This document shows positions 32,833 through 45,081 of a DNA stretch of 64,000 nucleotides, in pieces; position 1 is the first letter of the stretch, and every line of letters begins with the position of its first letter. Made by a program: the position numbers and the translations under genes. The stretch covers positions 1,054,001-1,118,000 of the forward strand of contig WOAB01000232.1 in NCBI GenBank assembly GCA_027886185.1. Reading direction: 5' to 3'. The notes under the pieces are model-generated. The model worked only from the letters and a program-made list of their open reading frames with translations, was not told where the DNA came from and ran no database searches. This DNA is from Rheum nobile. Lineage: Eukaryota; Streptophyta; Magnoliopsida; Caryophyllales; Polygonaceae.

Positions 32833-33310
32833 CACTAGTACAAAAAAGGCAAAAAGATCACGGTTGCAGATACATATATTATCACGGTTCAGAACCATAT
32901 TAAAAGTGGCCACGGTAAAACAGTTTATCAAAGTCTCCATTTTACTACGGTTCAATATTTTACCATGTGTCCGTGGAACCGTGGCAAATATACAGCCTGT
33001 GGTAAAGTTGCACTTGTTTCACCCGCATTAATGTTGATTCAAACGTTGTAAAATGATGTGTATCACCTGTAGTAATGAAAAATGATCATGTGGTAAAGTT
33101 ATTTATGTCAAAAGAATCGCGGTAATTTTACATGTAGTCAAATCATTACAACCGTAGTAAAAGGAATTGAACCATATTGTGCATCCACTAAAATTGTTTC
33201 AACCATAGTAAAATAGAAGAAACCATGTTAAATTTGATTATGATTATTTCATGGTGAAATGATTCACCCGTGGTAATTTTTTTGGAATCGTAGTAGGATG
33301 TCATGATCGT
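32833..33310. mobile_element. CACTA (En/Spm) element terminus with subterminal repeat array
   Basis: Starts CACTAGTACAAAAAAGGC, a typical CACTA terminal inverted repeat. The next 470 bp hold about 15 variants of a 10-12 bp word (ACCGTGGTAAA, ACCGTAGTAAAA, ACCATAGTAAAA, CCTGTGGTAAAG) in both orientations, the arrangement of TNPA-type transposase binding sites. No opposite terminus (ending CTAGTG) is visible nearby, so this is a truncated end or half of an interrupted element. Confidence 0.75.
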
Positions 33311-34373
33311 TAATTTGTTAGATCCGCGCGTAAGAATTTGTTTGTCCCATTTAATGGGTCACTAAATAGATAATATGATCGATAAACCTGAATTTCATAT
33401 CAAGTACCTAAGTCAAACAATTTCAATCTACATCTGACTATCATTCAAATATAATCAAACATCATATCACAATATTCATCATATAACAATCTTGGTCATC
33501 AATTAAAAATCGCTAATAATAAATTACTAACTTTATAAATATCATTTAAACAAGTTCATGTTTTCTAATAATATCACTTGCACAATTCGCACAATTAAAA
33601 CATGAACCTTTGCACAAAAGCATTGATCTCTAACCTGATCTACCCTAACCTTTGACAACTTGTACCGATTACATGGTCCATGCAGAAAATGCACAGAGCA
33701 CTATTTAGACAGTGCACTCTCCAGAGTTAGCAAAATTTTGCGCCAGAGAACCGCAAGATCCATGCACTTCACTCTATAAGCGTTTTATATCGTTTGGGGC
33801 GAGACGCTGCCCCTTGATGCCGGTCGCTAACCAGCTAGCCGTACCGCCATGTTAATCCGGGAAGTGTGATATTAATAGTCCCGAGTTCAAATCTGCGCAT
33901 ACGAGTGTGCACCCACACCTTCTTAACCCGTATTGATCTAATCGAACTCCCATAAATCTTGAACGAACATCGATCACACTAAATAACAGAAAATAGTAAA
34001 ATCATGACTACTTGGTCACCAACATGCTCCATGTTTTGGAAAATAATAAAATCACTTCAAAATCGTGACTATTTGGTCAATTTTGGGCCTTCAATTAGCT
34101 CGATATATTTTTGTGTATTTTAATTCTGTAATTTGTTATATAACTATATATGCTAAAGCCTATGTTGATTAATTTCTTGAAGAGTTTGTCGCCTTATGTA
34201 TATGAATTATACTTGTTGACTTATACTGATTTCCAGACATTTGTCTAGTTTCGTGAAATTAAGTAGATGATCGAGTCTTATTCTTACCGTCCTACAAGTT
34301 AAAAGGGTTTAGTGGAGCACCATTAATGTTTGATAACTTGAACTGATCTTATCGTCAATAAATTTATTATATA
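33311..34373. other. Intergenic sequence, no gene seen
   Basis: Mostly AT-rich. A GC-richer island at about 33780-33960 may be a decayed short repeat, but it could not be classed. Confidence 0.35.
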
Positions 34374-37300
34374 TCTACTAAAGTAGAATACCTACTGTTC
34401 TACGTAGCGTCGCTAAAATGAACCAAATTCTTTATTGTCACGTGACATCACGGTATTGAATTTATTACGTGTCAAGCTTTCATTTTTTCGTTGATTTTTC
34501 AAAAATCAAAGAAAAAAACCATTGCCCATATTAGCCGGATATGCATACAATATAAATATTTTGTATAATCCATTCTTTTCAAAAATATAGCAAACAATAT
34601 TCTCAACCATGTATTGTTTGTACGTAAATAAATTTTTTATCATAAATTATTTCCAAAGTGCACCCAAGCATATTAAACAAATCTTTTGTTTTTTGTACAT
34701 GCACATTTCAATAACCAATCTACTATATATATATATATATGCTAAAGCAGAATACCATCTGCGCCACGTGGCACCCCCAGAATGAGCCCGAGTTTTACGC
34801 TGCTACGCGGCGTCACGGTATTGAATTGGACACGTGTCAGCCTATCATTTTTTAGATTTATTTTTAAAATAAAAATTTGCACTAATAGCATCTTACACTT
34901 ACCATACCAATATTATTTATAATCAAATCTTTCCAAAATGTACAACAAAATATTCTGTATCATATCTTTCTTAAGCACTAAAACAAGTCTGCAATATTTT
35001 ATTATCTTCTTTCCAATATTGATCACCGATTATAAAAAAATATAATAACATGTGCTTTGGAAACTAAGTGATTTATTTCCAAAAATATACCACCTTATTA
35101 TTATTTTATATGTGCTATCGATTTACAACTATTTTCTATAATTAATTCTTTTCAAAATGTACCACCTTATAATTATTTTATATATTTTATTATTATAATT
35201 CAAATACAAAAGCGTTTATACATACGTCAACATACTTACAAAAAATTAAGGTTGATATAAAAAAAAATTACAAAATTTTCTACAAAATATTTTATTTGAA
35301 AAATGTTCAGTATCATTCACTTTCATATTGAAATTATAGCAATTATATAAGTTGTGATATATATCGATTTACTAATATATATAATACCATACCAAAAGTA
35401 TCAATGTATAATAGTAAAGCAATTCCTTAAAATTCCATATATCACTTCGACATTTAAAACTTTCGCCTAAACTTTCAGATAATGATATCATGCCACATCA
35501 GTACCACCTCACATATTATTTTATATTTTATTTATATATTAATATTGATAATAGTATTGTTCGGAAAAGTTTATATATGTGTTGAGATATTTTTACAAAA
35601 ATAAAGATTAATATAACAAAATTATCATAAATTTTACATTAGATTTTTACATGACATATTCAGAGTATGCCATTATCAAATTTAAACTTTAGGAAACTAT
35701 ATAATTTATGATATGTATAGATTTACAAGTAATCTACTATATATCTACTAAATCATAATCCTTCTAAGCCATGTGGCATTATCTTTTGTAACTTACCCAT
35801 TTTTATGCCACATGATATCTTGTTATTGTTTCTGTCACATGGTATTTTATCTATTTTTTTTTAAATCAACATTTTGAATAATACAAGATCTTAAAAAATC
35901 TTTAATCTTATTATAAGATTATTCTATTACCGAAACTAATGGGTCAAGATATACAATGATAAAGACATCATTTTGCTTCCAAATAAAACATACATACACT
36001 ATATCAAAATTAAACAGAAAATAATAAAGGTAGCTTAATTTCAAAAATCTACAATCACCCTTCTTTCCAAAATTTAATATACTATATATCTACTAAACCA
36101 CAACCCTTCTAAGCCACATGACATCCTCCTATTAAACTCATCCATTCTTATGCCACATGACATTTTATCTATTTTCATTTTTTAAATAAATATAATAAAT
36201 ATTTCGGGTAATACAAGATCTGCAAAAATATGTATTCATATATATAGGATTATTCTATTATCAAAACTAAAAAGTCAAGATCTGTTATGATAAAGGCAAT
36301 ATTCTGTCACCTTTCGAAAATCTGCAAACATTTGTACAATATACCAAAAATAAACAAAACACAATAAAGATAACTTTTGAAAATCTGCAATCACTTTTCT
36401 TTCCAAAATTTAATCTACTATATATCTACTAAGCCACAACCCCTCTAAACCATATGACATTCTTCTATTAAATTCACCCCTTCTTATGTCACATGACATC
36501 TTGTCATTGTTTCTACCACATGACATTTTATTCATTTTCGGTTTCTAGAGCAATGAAGGGAGTTAGAGTGGGGTCTTTCCTTGCGCCCACGCGTATCACG
36601 TATATTAGGCGGCAACTAACCATGACTTTCTTTAAAATCAATATAATTAATATTTTGAGTAATACAAGATCTGTAGAAATCTTTATTCTTATATACAAGA
36701 TTATTCTATTAACAAAACTAAAGGTCAAGATCTGCATTGATAAAGGCAATATTTTGTTTCCAAATTAAACATTCATACACTATACCAAAATTAAACAGAA
36801 AATAATAAAGGCAACTTTTAAAAATCTACAATCATCCTTCTTTCCAAAATTTAACACAAAATACATCCGTATTGAATTTTGCTTAGAAAATAGCAGTAAA
36901 ATAGATTTTGCTTCCAAAATATCAACAAGTCAACAATACATCCGTACTATACTGAAAAGTTTATTTGCTCCCAAGATCTGTAATCACTCATCTTTGCAAT
37001 TGCAAGATCTGCAATGATAAAGGCAATATTTTGCTTCCAAATTAAACATTTGTATACTATACCAAATTATTTTTTTTCTCTTTCATTGTTAGTTTCGATT
37101 GATTGATAGTTTTTAATTCCACAAACTAAACAAAATCTGTAATTACATAAACTCTCTCAATAGATGTTCAATTATCCTTTCATCCTTAATCATCTCAATC
37201 CAAATTCTGAATTTACAAGCATGAAAGGATATGTCATGAACTGCACCAATCCAAATTCTGAATTTTAGTTGATCAAGTAGTTTTTTTCTCTATTGTTTTT

Positions 37301-37595
37301 TCTACTGTTTTTTTTTCTATATTGTTTTCTTAATAAAATATTTCTCTATTGATTTTTATTGTTATTTTTCCAGTTATTGTTGTTTTAATGGAACGTTTAT
37401 CTATTGATTTTTCTATTATTTATACTCTTGATTGAATTAGTTCTTTTTTATATTAACATTCATCTACTTTTATAATTAACAGTCACTACTTACCTATTTT
37501 TATATCAACTAAGTATATAATTTTATATACTATTTTTTGAAAATATTTTAAAAAATAAATAAATCTCGTACAAGACAACACAAGTACTATACTAG
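34374..37595 (+). mobile_element. Helitron cluster with iterated 5' ends
   Basis: Helitron-like 5' ends of the form TCTACTATATATCTACTAAA-C occur at 34374, 34719, 35733, 36078 (mutated TA instead of TC) and 36414. The first two continue GAATACC...ACGTGGCA/ACGTAGCG and are about 345 bp apart; the last three continue CACAACCC-TCTAA-CCA-ATGACAT and are 345 and 336 bp apart. One 3' end, ACTAG before T at 37592-37596, follows a CTCGTACAAG segment. Helitrons start TC, end CTRR and insert between A and T, all met at the outer ends. No Rep/helicase coding is present, so these are non-autonomous. Confidence 0.6.
35733..36853 (+). repeat. Three tandem 336-440 bp units within the Helitron cluster
   Basis: Units 35733-36077, 36078-36413 and 36414-36853 share TCTACTATATATCTACTAA at the start, GCCACATGACATTTTAT and AATACAAGATCTG in the middle, and CTTTCCAAAATTTAA at the end. 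Unit 3 is longer because about 88 bp of GC-richer sequence (36541-36628, with CGCCCACGCGTATCACG) interrupts it. Confidence 0.75.
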
Positions 37596-37771
37596 TTAAT
37601 AGTATATGTATAGATATCACTAAAATCTTTCATATAAAACTATTTTTATAAGTCTCCCTCCCATGTAATTGGATTTTCTTAATCTAGCTAACGGCCGGTC
37701 CCGATTTTGACCCCATACATTTCAAAGTTATATTATACATTTGAAGTTGAATCTACATTATATATATATAT

Positions 37772-38120
37772 GGACCCGATCATGTGAGAATATTATTATT
37801 ATCGTGTAAAATAAAAATGATGTACATATATGCAAAGACTTATGCACATATAAGTAAAAATTTATGCGTTTTTAAAACTCATGCACATATAAGCAAAAAA
37901 TCATGTATTTTTCGAATGTGCACAAATTTACGCTTACACGGTAAAAAAACTTATGCACATGCAAGAAAAAACTTGTACATATTCTAAAGTGCATAAATTT
38001 TTTCATGTATATGCATGAGATTCTAATGTACATAGGTTTTGGCCTATATGTGCGTAAGTTTTTGCATGTATGTGTGTTATTCTCATTTTACACGTTAATA
38101 ATCATTCTCACCTGATCAAA
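37772..38120. mobile_element. Foldback-type element with long inverted arms
   Basis: The left arm (GATCATGTGAGAAT...CGTGTAAAAT...TTATGCACATATAAG) and right arm (read on minus: GATCAGGTGAGAATG...CGTGTAAAATGAG...TTACGCACATATAGG) pair over about 80 bp. The middle repeats ATGCACATATAAGCAAAAA. A longer relative with the same vocabulary is at 58268-59390. The target duplication cannot be read because flanks are (AT)n. Confidence 0.6.
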
Positions 38121-38128
38121 CCCCACAT

Positions 38129-39034
38129 TAGGGCTGGAAATTATTCGCGGGTGACCGATCCACCCGAATAACCGACCCGAAGTATATGGACGGAAACCCA
38201 AAAATTGCGGGTGATGGATGGGTCCGATGACGGGTAAAACGGGTGGTGGATCGAATCCGGGTGAGAGCCCATCTCATTTCACCCGACCCATTAACCCGTA
38301 GTTCACCCATCACCCGCTAAAATTTATAACTTAGTATATATATATTACTCTAACCCTAATTCTTTTTTCCATTTCAGCCGCTTGTTTTACATTTTACTGA
38401 TCTCTCTCATCTCTCTCAATCTCTCACTGGAGTCACTGCCGACTGCACATTCTCATCTTCGGCGCCATCGAAGTCTCTCATCTTTCTCAATCTATCACCG
38501 TCAAAGTCTTCTTTGTCCCCGGTCGTCTTCGTTAATTCATCCGACGCTGCATCGATTCTCGTCTGTCCCTTCGCCAGTCCGTCGTCGACTCTTCGCGGAG
38601 CGCCGGAGCCTCCTCGCCTCCCTCCGCTAGGTGACTAGGCGTCTAGGTCTGATGCCTTCCCAACCTCCCTCACTTCTTCACTTCTCAGTCCATTCATCGC
38701 CACTGTCGGCACCGCAGAGCCCTTCATCTTCCATTGACAATAACTCAGTGAAGGTAAGCCTGGATTTTTGATGATTTAGCATTTTTTTGTTTTAGGTTGT
38801 CTTTAACCTGGGTTTGGTTTGTTTTAGGTTAAATTATGAGTTTATCAGATAAAATGGATTAGTTCTATGAGTTTTGCGGGATAGTCGGGTCACCCGAATC
38901 ACCCGTGGGTGACAGGTGGTTCGGATATGGATGAAGTGTTTTGCGGGTGATGGATGGATCGGGTGACGATTTTTTTCATGGGTCGGTGGTGAAATTGCTC
39001 CATTCACCCCTAACCCGATCCATTTCCAGCCCTA
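38129..39034. mobile_element. hAT-type element, 906 bp, with a leader-like exon inside
   Basis: Ends are TAGGGCTGGAAAT and ATTTCCAGCCCTA. Its 8-bp target duplication CCCCACAT is at 38121-38128 on the left; the right copy was split by the later chromovirus insertion and is complete only at 58254-58261. Subterminal regions hold GGGTGA/ACCCG words. From about 38390 to 38754 it contains CT-rich, CpG-containing sequence ending AAG|GTAAGC, like the first exon and donor of a gene; this could be a remnant of the transposase leader or a captured host fragment. Confidence 0.85.
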
Positions 39035-39035
39035 C

Positions 39036-39911
39036 TGATGCGTTCCTACGTGCTCCGAAGGGATCGAGATGTTGTAACGGCGGTCGCAGCTTCGAGTTGA
39101 TACGTTCTGGCAAGAGAACGCGATGATTGTGGAGGATGGAACGCGGTGAATTATGGGGCGAGTTGTGTTTGGATGGTGGAGGTGGATGTATAGGGGTGAG
39201 TAGCGGAAGTGTTTTGTGGACACGTTGGTGTTTAGAGGCAGCGGAAGGGGGTTTAGCTGTGAAGTGTGGAAGTTGGAGCGGTGGTGGAAAGGTAGACTCG
39301 ACGGAAATCGAGTTGTGCCGGTGCGCGAGCAACGGCGGTGAGGGAGATGAGAAGCAGACGTGAAGGGGATGAGAAGCAGAGATTATGACGCCCAAATACT
39401 CAAAGGGAGGAAGCAATGCTTTCAACTCAAGCTCTGAATTTGAATTAGACGTAAACCCTTTACAATGGCCAAAGGGCCCTATTTATACAAGACTAATCAG
39501 GGTCTTAATGACCCAAATCTATGAAGTAAATGCAAAGATAAGGATAAGATTACATTAATTACACAGATCACGTTTGAATTCAAAATGGATTCAGCCATTA
39601 ATGCCGAATATTCTCAATTAATGCTCATCAATGCTGAAGATCGTGATCTGGTTTGAAATGATCGCGTTCATTCAATGGTTGAAAGAAGACGCACTCTGAA
39701 CGCGATCTCTGTGTTCTCTTGGAGCCTTTGAAGGGAGAACGCGTTCTCTTGATTGGGCTCCCTGTTGCCTTGGCTTGCTTGAATGCGTTGAATTATAGAA
39801 TTCACCGCGTTCGCAATGGACTTAGCGCGTGCCCTTGTGATTGGTCCTTCTTGTGGCGCGCACAAGGCTGTGTCCTCCTCTTCGACACTTACGCTTGGTG
39901 GGATCGCATCA
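39036..39911 (-). repeat. 3' LTR of the CRM-like element (contains the end of pol)
   Basis: 876 bp. The pol frame runs through it and stops at 39668, so about 240 bp of LTR is coding. TATA-type sequence TATAAATA (minus) is at 39480-39487. Confidence 0.88.
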
Positions 39912-42900
39912 CCCTTCCCCACTTGGCTGTGAAGCGTCCCCGCTTCACCATCATCACTGTCGGGCGCCACGTATGCCTCCAAGTCTGCAACGTTGAAGGT
40001 TTTGTGTACGCCATAATCCGGGGGCAGATCGATCTCATAGGCGTTGTCGCCAATTGCCTTAAGCACTTGAAATGGTCCATCTCCGCGTGGTGCAAACTTG
40101 GACTTCTTTTTTTGTGGGGAATCGTCCTTTGCGAAGATGTACACAGACCAGGTCACCTGGAGCAAAAATGACGCGCTTGCGTCCTTTCCTGTGTTGTTTG
40201 GTATATTCATCAGCGCGTTGCTCCAACTGTTCGCGCGTTCTCTGATGCAACTCTTGAATCCAACGCGCACGATTTGCCGCACTTGGATGTTCGTTGTCCT
40301 TCAAAGGACGCGGCAGTAGGTCCAAAGGAGTGAGCGGGTTCCTTCCGTAGACAACCTCAAATGGCGCGAGCTTTGTAGCCGAGTGCCTAGACCTGTTATA
40401 AGAGAACTCCACAGTGGAAAGTAAGTCCTCCCAACCTTTTGGGTTGGTCTTCAGCATCGTCCTAAGCAAGGCGCCTAGTGTCCTGTTGGTCACCTCAGTT
40501 TGACCATCTGTCTGGGGATGATAACTAGTAGAATAAAGTAATTTTGTACCAAGTTTCCCCCATAATGTTCGCCAGAAAATAGACACGAATTTTGTGTCAC
40601 GGTCACTGACCACAGAACGCGGTATTCCGTGTAGCTATACCACGTTGTCGTAAAACAACGCGGCAATCTCGGACGCGCTTTGTGTGGTCTTGCACGCGAT
40701 AAAATGTGCCATTTTGCTAAACCTATCAACAACCACAAAGATAGAATCCTTACCTCGTTTGGAGACAGGTAAGCCAGTGATGAAGTCCATGGACAAGTCT
40801 TCCCAAGGCGCCAAGGGGATTGGCAGTGGAGTGTAGACACCATAAGGATGGGAAGTGGACTTGGCGCGTTGGCAAGTGACACAACTGTTGCAGAAGCGAG
40901 TCACCTGGTATGTCATCTTTGGCCAGAAGAAATGCTCGCGAAGAGCTGCCAGTGTCTTATTGACGCCAAAATGATCGCGGCCTTCATGTGCTTCTTGTAT
41001 CAGCAACTTCCGGATGGGTGAGCTTGGAATGCATAAGCATCCTTCTTTGTATAGGAACCCATCCTGTAAAAAGAATGTTTTACCTCGCGGTTCCTAAGGC
41101 ATTGCTCCAGAATAGGCTTGAAGAAGGAGTCAGACGCATACAACTCTTTAATCAACGAAAAACCAAGCAGTTTGGATTGAAGTTGAGAAATGAGCACATA
41201 CCTTCGAGAGAGCGCGTCAGCGACCACATTCTCTTTACCTTTCTTGTGCACCACCACGTATGGAAATGTTTCCATGAATTCAACCCAGCGTACGTGGCGT
41301 CTGCTGAGATGTGCTGGCTCTTGAGATAACTGAGTGACGCGTGGTCTGAATGAATGACGAATTCGCGCGGCCACAGGTAATGCTGCCAAGTCTTCAGGAC
41401 CCTAATCAGCGCGTACAACTCTTTGTCGTACGTAGGGTAGTTGAGTGTGGCCCCAGTGAGTTTCTCGCTAAAGTACGCGATGGGCCTTCTCTCTTGGTGG
41501 AGCACTCCACCAATGCCAATGTTTGACGCATCACACTCCACTTCGAAATGTTTGTTGAAGTCTGGGAGCTGAAGTAGTGGCGCGTTGCACAGTGCCTCCT
41601 TCAACGCGTTGAATGCGTTGTTGTGGCTCTCTTTCCAAATCACCATGGCACCTTCTTTGGTCAGCTCATGTAAAGGCGCCGCGATTGTGCTGAAATTCCT
41701 TACGAACCTCCGATAAAAACCTGCTAAGCCCAGAAATCTTCGCACCATGGTTGGGGTCGTCGGAGTAGGCCAGTCTCTAATTGCCGCGATCTTCTCTTCA
41801 TCAACGCGCAACCCATCTCTAGAGACCACATAGCCTAGAAAATTTGTGGTGTCGGAAGCAAAGCGACACTTGCCCAAGTTGGCATATAACTCTTGCCTTC
41901 TCAAGCACTGCAAAACAAGTCTCAAATGATTAACATGATCAGCAAGAGATAAAGAATAAACCAGAATGTCGTCGAAGTACACGACGACGAATTTGCCCAA
42001 GAACTCGCGAAGCACATGGTTCATCAGTCTCATAAACGTGCTCGGCGCGTTGGTCAATCCAAATGGCATGACAAGCCATTCATAAAGACCATACTTCGTC
42101 TTGAACGCGGTCTTCCACTCGTCTCCCTCTTGCATGCGAATCTGATGATAGCCGCGCTTGAGGTCGATTTTTGTGAAGATCATCGCGCCATGGAGCTCGT
42201 CCAGCATGTCATCCGGGCGAGGAATTGGGTGTCTGTACTTCACCATGATCTGATTGATCGCGCGGCAGTCGACACACATTCGCCACGAACCATCTTTCTT
42301 GGGGACCAGGATGACCGGAACCGCACAAGGGCTTAAGGACTCCCTTACGTAGCCACGATCAAGTAGCTCATGGACTTGTCGTTGAAGTTCCTTGGTTTCT
42401 TCTGGGCCAGCGCGATAAGCTGCTCGATTGGGAAGTGACGCGCCAGGCACCAAGTCAATTTGGTGCTCAATGCCTCGCAGTGGTGGCAATCCTTGTGGGA
42501 GCTCCTCAGGGAAGAGGTCCTTGAACTCCTCTAGCAGCTGGGTTATTTCGCTGGGCACGCCTTGCAGAATAGGCGCGTCTTCTTGACATGGTTGTGGCAC
42601 TAGTAAGAAACAAGGCGCCTTCCCTTGGAGAGCAGGCGTCAGGTCACTTGGTCATGCCAAGAGGAGTCTGTGCTCACAGCCTCCTTGCAAATTTATGCCT
42701 ACCTTGGTGTTTTGAGGCACCTCCTTGGATCGCATTCTTTCCTGAGAAGCCACCTCTTTCTTTTGCTTGGCTTCCCCAGAAGAACGCGTACTTTGGCTGC
42801 CTTGGCTCTTGGCAGCCTCAATAGCCTTTTGCCTCTCGCACTCTACCTGGTCCTGTAATATCTCATTCGGCGACATAGGTAAGAGCGTGACGCGCTTCCC

Positions 42901-43638
42901 GTGGTAAGTAAACACATAAGTGTTTAAATACCCATCGTGAAGAACGCGTCGATCAAATTGCCATGGACGCCCCAGCAACAAGTGTGTCGCATCCATGGTG
43001 ATAACATCACACAGAACAGTGTCTGTGTACTGGCCAATGGAAAAAGGAATTAAGCATTGACGAGTTACAATGTTACTTGAACTCGACGAGATCCATTGTA
43101 GTCCATATGGCTGTGGATGCGGGGTAGTTTGCAAATTGAAGTGGTTCACCACCTTTTCGTTGATGATGTTGCAACAACTACCTCCATCGATTATCACGCT
43201 CAAGGTCGCAGTCTTGACCAAACAACGCGTGTGAAACAGGTTCTCGCGTTGATCCACAAGACTAGCTTCCTTGACTGTGAGCAATCTCCTAGTGACGAGG
43301 CTTAGCGCGGTGCCTTCATGCAGCATGGTTGGTTCACAAGTGTAGGCCTCCTCGTCTTCATCTTCAGCTTCAGCAGCAGTAGTCTCGAAGGCTTCCTCTT
43401 CTTCAAAGGACTCATAACCTTGTGAGGCTGTGGAGAACAAGACCTTCTTCGCGTTGGGACAGTTGCGCAACATATGTCCTCTGGCTCCACACTTGTAACA
43501 CTCCATGTCATGCGCTCTGTCTTGGGTAGAGGGAGTACCCTTAGCTTGTGGAGCACGCGCTGTCGTCCCTGGAGTCATCGCGATCTTCCCTTGCCTGTTC
43601 TGAGAACTTTGGTTGTTTCCTGGGGCAAGACCGCGCAC
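39668..43638 (-). pseudogene. Zinc knuckle, protease, RT, RNase H and integrase of the CRM-like element
   Basis: In minus-strand order: zinc knuckle CYKCGARGHMLRNC and protease IIDGGSCCNIINEKVV (43638-42652), stop TGA at about 42649; RT with WRMCVDCRAINQIMV, KIDLKRGYHQI, MPFGLTNAPSTFMR and catalytic YFDDILVYS (42600-41700); RNase H, with a frameshift near 41300 before KGKENVVADALSRR; integrase zinc region starting near 41006 after another frameshift (HEGRDHFGVNKT, CNSCVTCQRAK); core MDFITGLPVS, SDRDTKF and HPQTDGQTEV, with TAG at 40635-40637; a frameshift near 40130; then GDGPFQVLKAIGDNAYEIDL and a tail GPITRARAK that ends inside the LTR. Integrase would insert the cDNA; the tail could carry the CR targeting motif of CRM elements. 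Confidence 0.85.
39912..39924 (-). promoter_or_regulatory. Polypurine tract of the CRM-like element
   Basis: On the minus strand AAGTGGGGAAGGG sits immediately before the LTR start TGATGCG, as expected for the plus-strand primer. It is also part of the open pol frame. Confidence 0.75.
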
Positions 43639-45076
43639 ATTAGTAGAAGGTAATGAACTTGAGTTAGAATCATACCTTCTTTGTCCATATGGTTGGTATC
43701 GGCTTGGCGCTTGCGAACGAGTTGATTGTGAATCTTCATCGCGGCATGCGTCAAGTCATTGCTGTTTTTGATGGGCAATACCTCCAATTGGTCTCTGATG
43801 TTTGTGTTGAGACCACTCAGAAACTTCGTTCTCAAGGTTGAGGGTGCGACACTGATAGACGCCTTGTAGTACATGTCCTCGAGTTGTGAGAAGAACTCAA
43901 GGGGCGTCTTGTTCCCTTGCTTGGCCATCGCGATGTTTAGTCGCATCTGGTTCTTGTAGTCTTATGGAACATACTTCTGTGTCATCACAAACTTAAGCTG
44001 GTGCCATTCAGTCAGAGGCACCAGGTTTCGCCTTATCATATCATCCACGAATCGATGCCACCAAACTCGCGCGGCACCTCTGAAGTGGACAGTCGCCGCG
44101 GCCACGTAATCTTGGGGTGGAATCTGAGTGAAGATCAAGGTGTACTCCATGGCCTGCAACCATTCAAGAAACACAGCGGGATCATATTCGCCATAAAAAT
44201 GTTCAAGTTTTACCTTGATGTCATGGCGATTGAGACGCAGTGCATTAGGATCACGCATTCTTTGCAGTTGAGCAGGTGGGAACTCCTGTGCGGCATATTG
44301 ATTGATAGGAGCCTGGTGGAATTGGCCATGACCTCTGTTGTTCCTTCGCGCGTCTCTGTTAGCGCGTTGATTCTCAGCGTAAAGCTGGTTGTTTCTCCAA
44401 AGAACGCGTTGTTCGCGTTGTTGATTCTGAGGGAGTTGTGCTGGAGGAAACCAGTCTTGGGGGTTGTCTTGTAGCTCCGCTGGATCCCCTAGTGGTTGGT
44501 GAAAGTTCCCCGGGTTGATCATCCCAGAGTCCTCCATCTCTTCGTCATCAAACTCCTCAAAATCATCCTGTGGCAGAGGAGTGGTGGAATAGTACCCATC
44601 TGAACCATAGCGCGGAGTGCGCGCACTTTGGTGGCCCAGGTGGTCCTCCACGTTGAAAGGCACTGGGGTGTTAGCATAATGCTTCTGACGCGGCACCATC
44701 TGTCTGTTGCGACTTGATTTTCGCGCCAACGTGGGATCACGTGTGCCCCTTTGTATTCTGCCAGAACGCGTGGTTGTCGCAACCTCGCGTTGATCTCTTT
44801 GTTGGTACCTGTCATCATAAACGAGATCGTCAGGGTACTCACCTTGGTCATCGTCCGCATCTTCTGTATATTCCTCATCGCGAACTGGAGTAGCCTGTGG
44901 GACATATCTATCGCGATGAGAGATATGGCCTTGTTTGCTCTCGATGACCGACTGGATCCTTTGGAGGCGTGGTTGAGGATTTGAAGTGGAGGGCATCACG
45001 CCCTTGCCCTTGTCCACGCGTTGCTGGTTCGGACCCGTCTCAGTTGGATTGGGCACGAACATTGGATTCATCGCGA
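43575..45076 (-). pseudogene. gag of the CRM-like element, main part
   Basis: Continues the Gag frame from the N-terminal piece at 56331-56574. It has an Arg/Gln-rich N-terminal half, then the capsid domain (RHDIKVKLEHFYGEYDPAVF, FRGAARVWWHRF, ending MTQKYVP). TAA at about 43959-43961 interrupts the frame in the capsid, which then resumes (MRLNIAMAKQGNKTPLEFFS). A frameshift at about 43600 leads to the zinc knuckle. The TAA is one C-to-T step from Gln. Confidence 0.8.
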
Positions 45077-45081
45077 CCTGC

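Noticed and set aside
32396..32955. Overlapping frames of 78-165 codons on both strands
   Set aside because: Open frames on both strands with no recognisable motif; the longest runs across AT-rich sequence.
33780..33960. GC-richer island with CGAGTTCAAATCT, similar to a tRNA/SINE B box
   Set aside because: No A box at the proper distance on the same strand, no poly(A) tail and no target duplication; a tRNA cloverleaf cannot be drawn.
38976..39425. 149-codon minus-strand frame in the chromovirus LTR
   Set aside because: Lies beyond the pol stop, crosses the LTR edge into the hAT element, and is Pro/His/Ser-rich without a domain.
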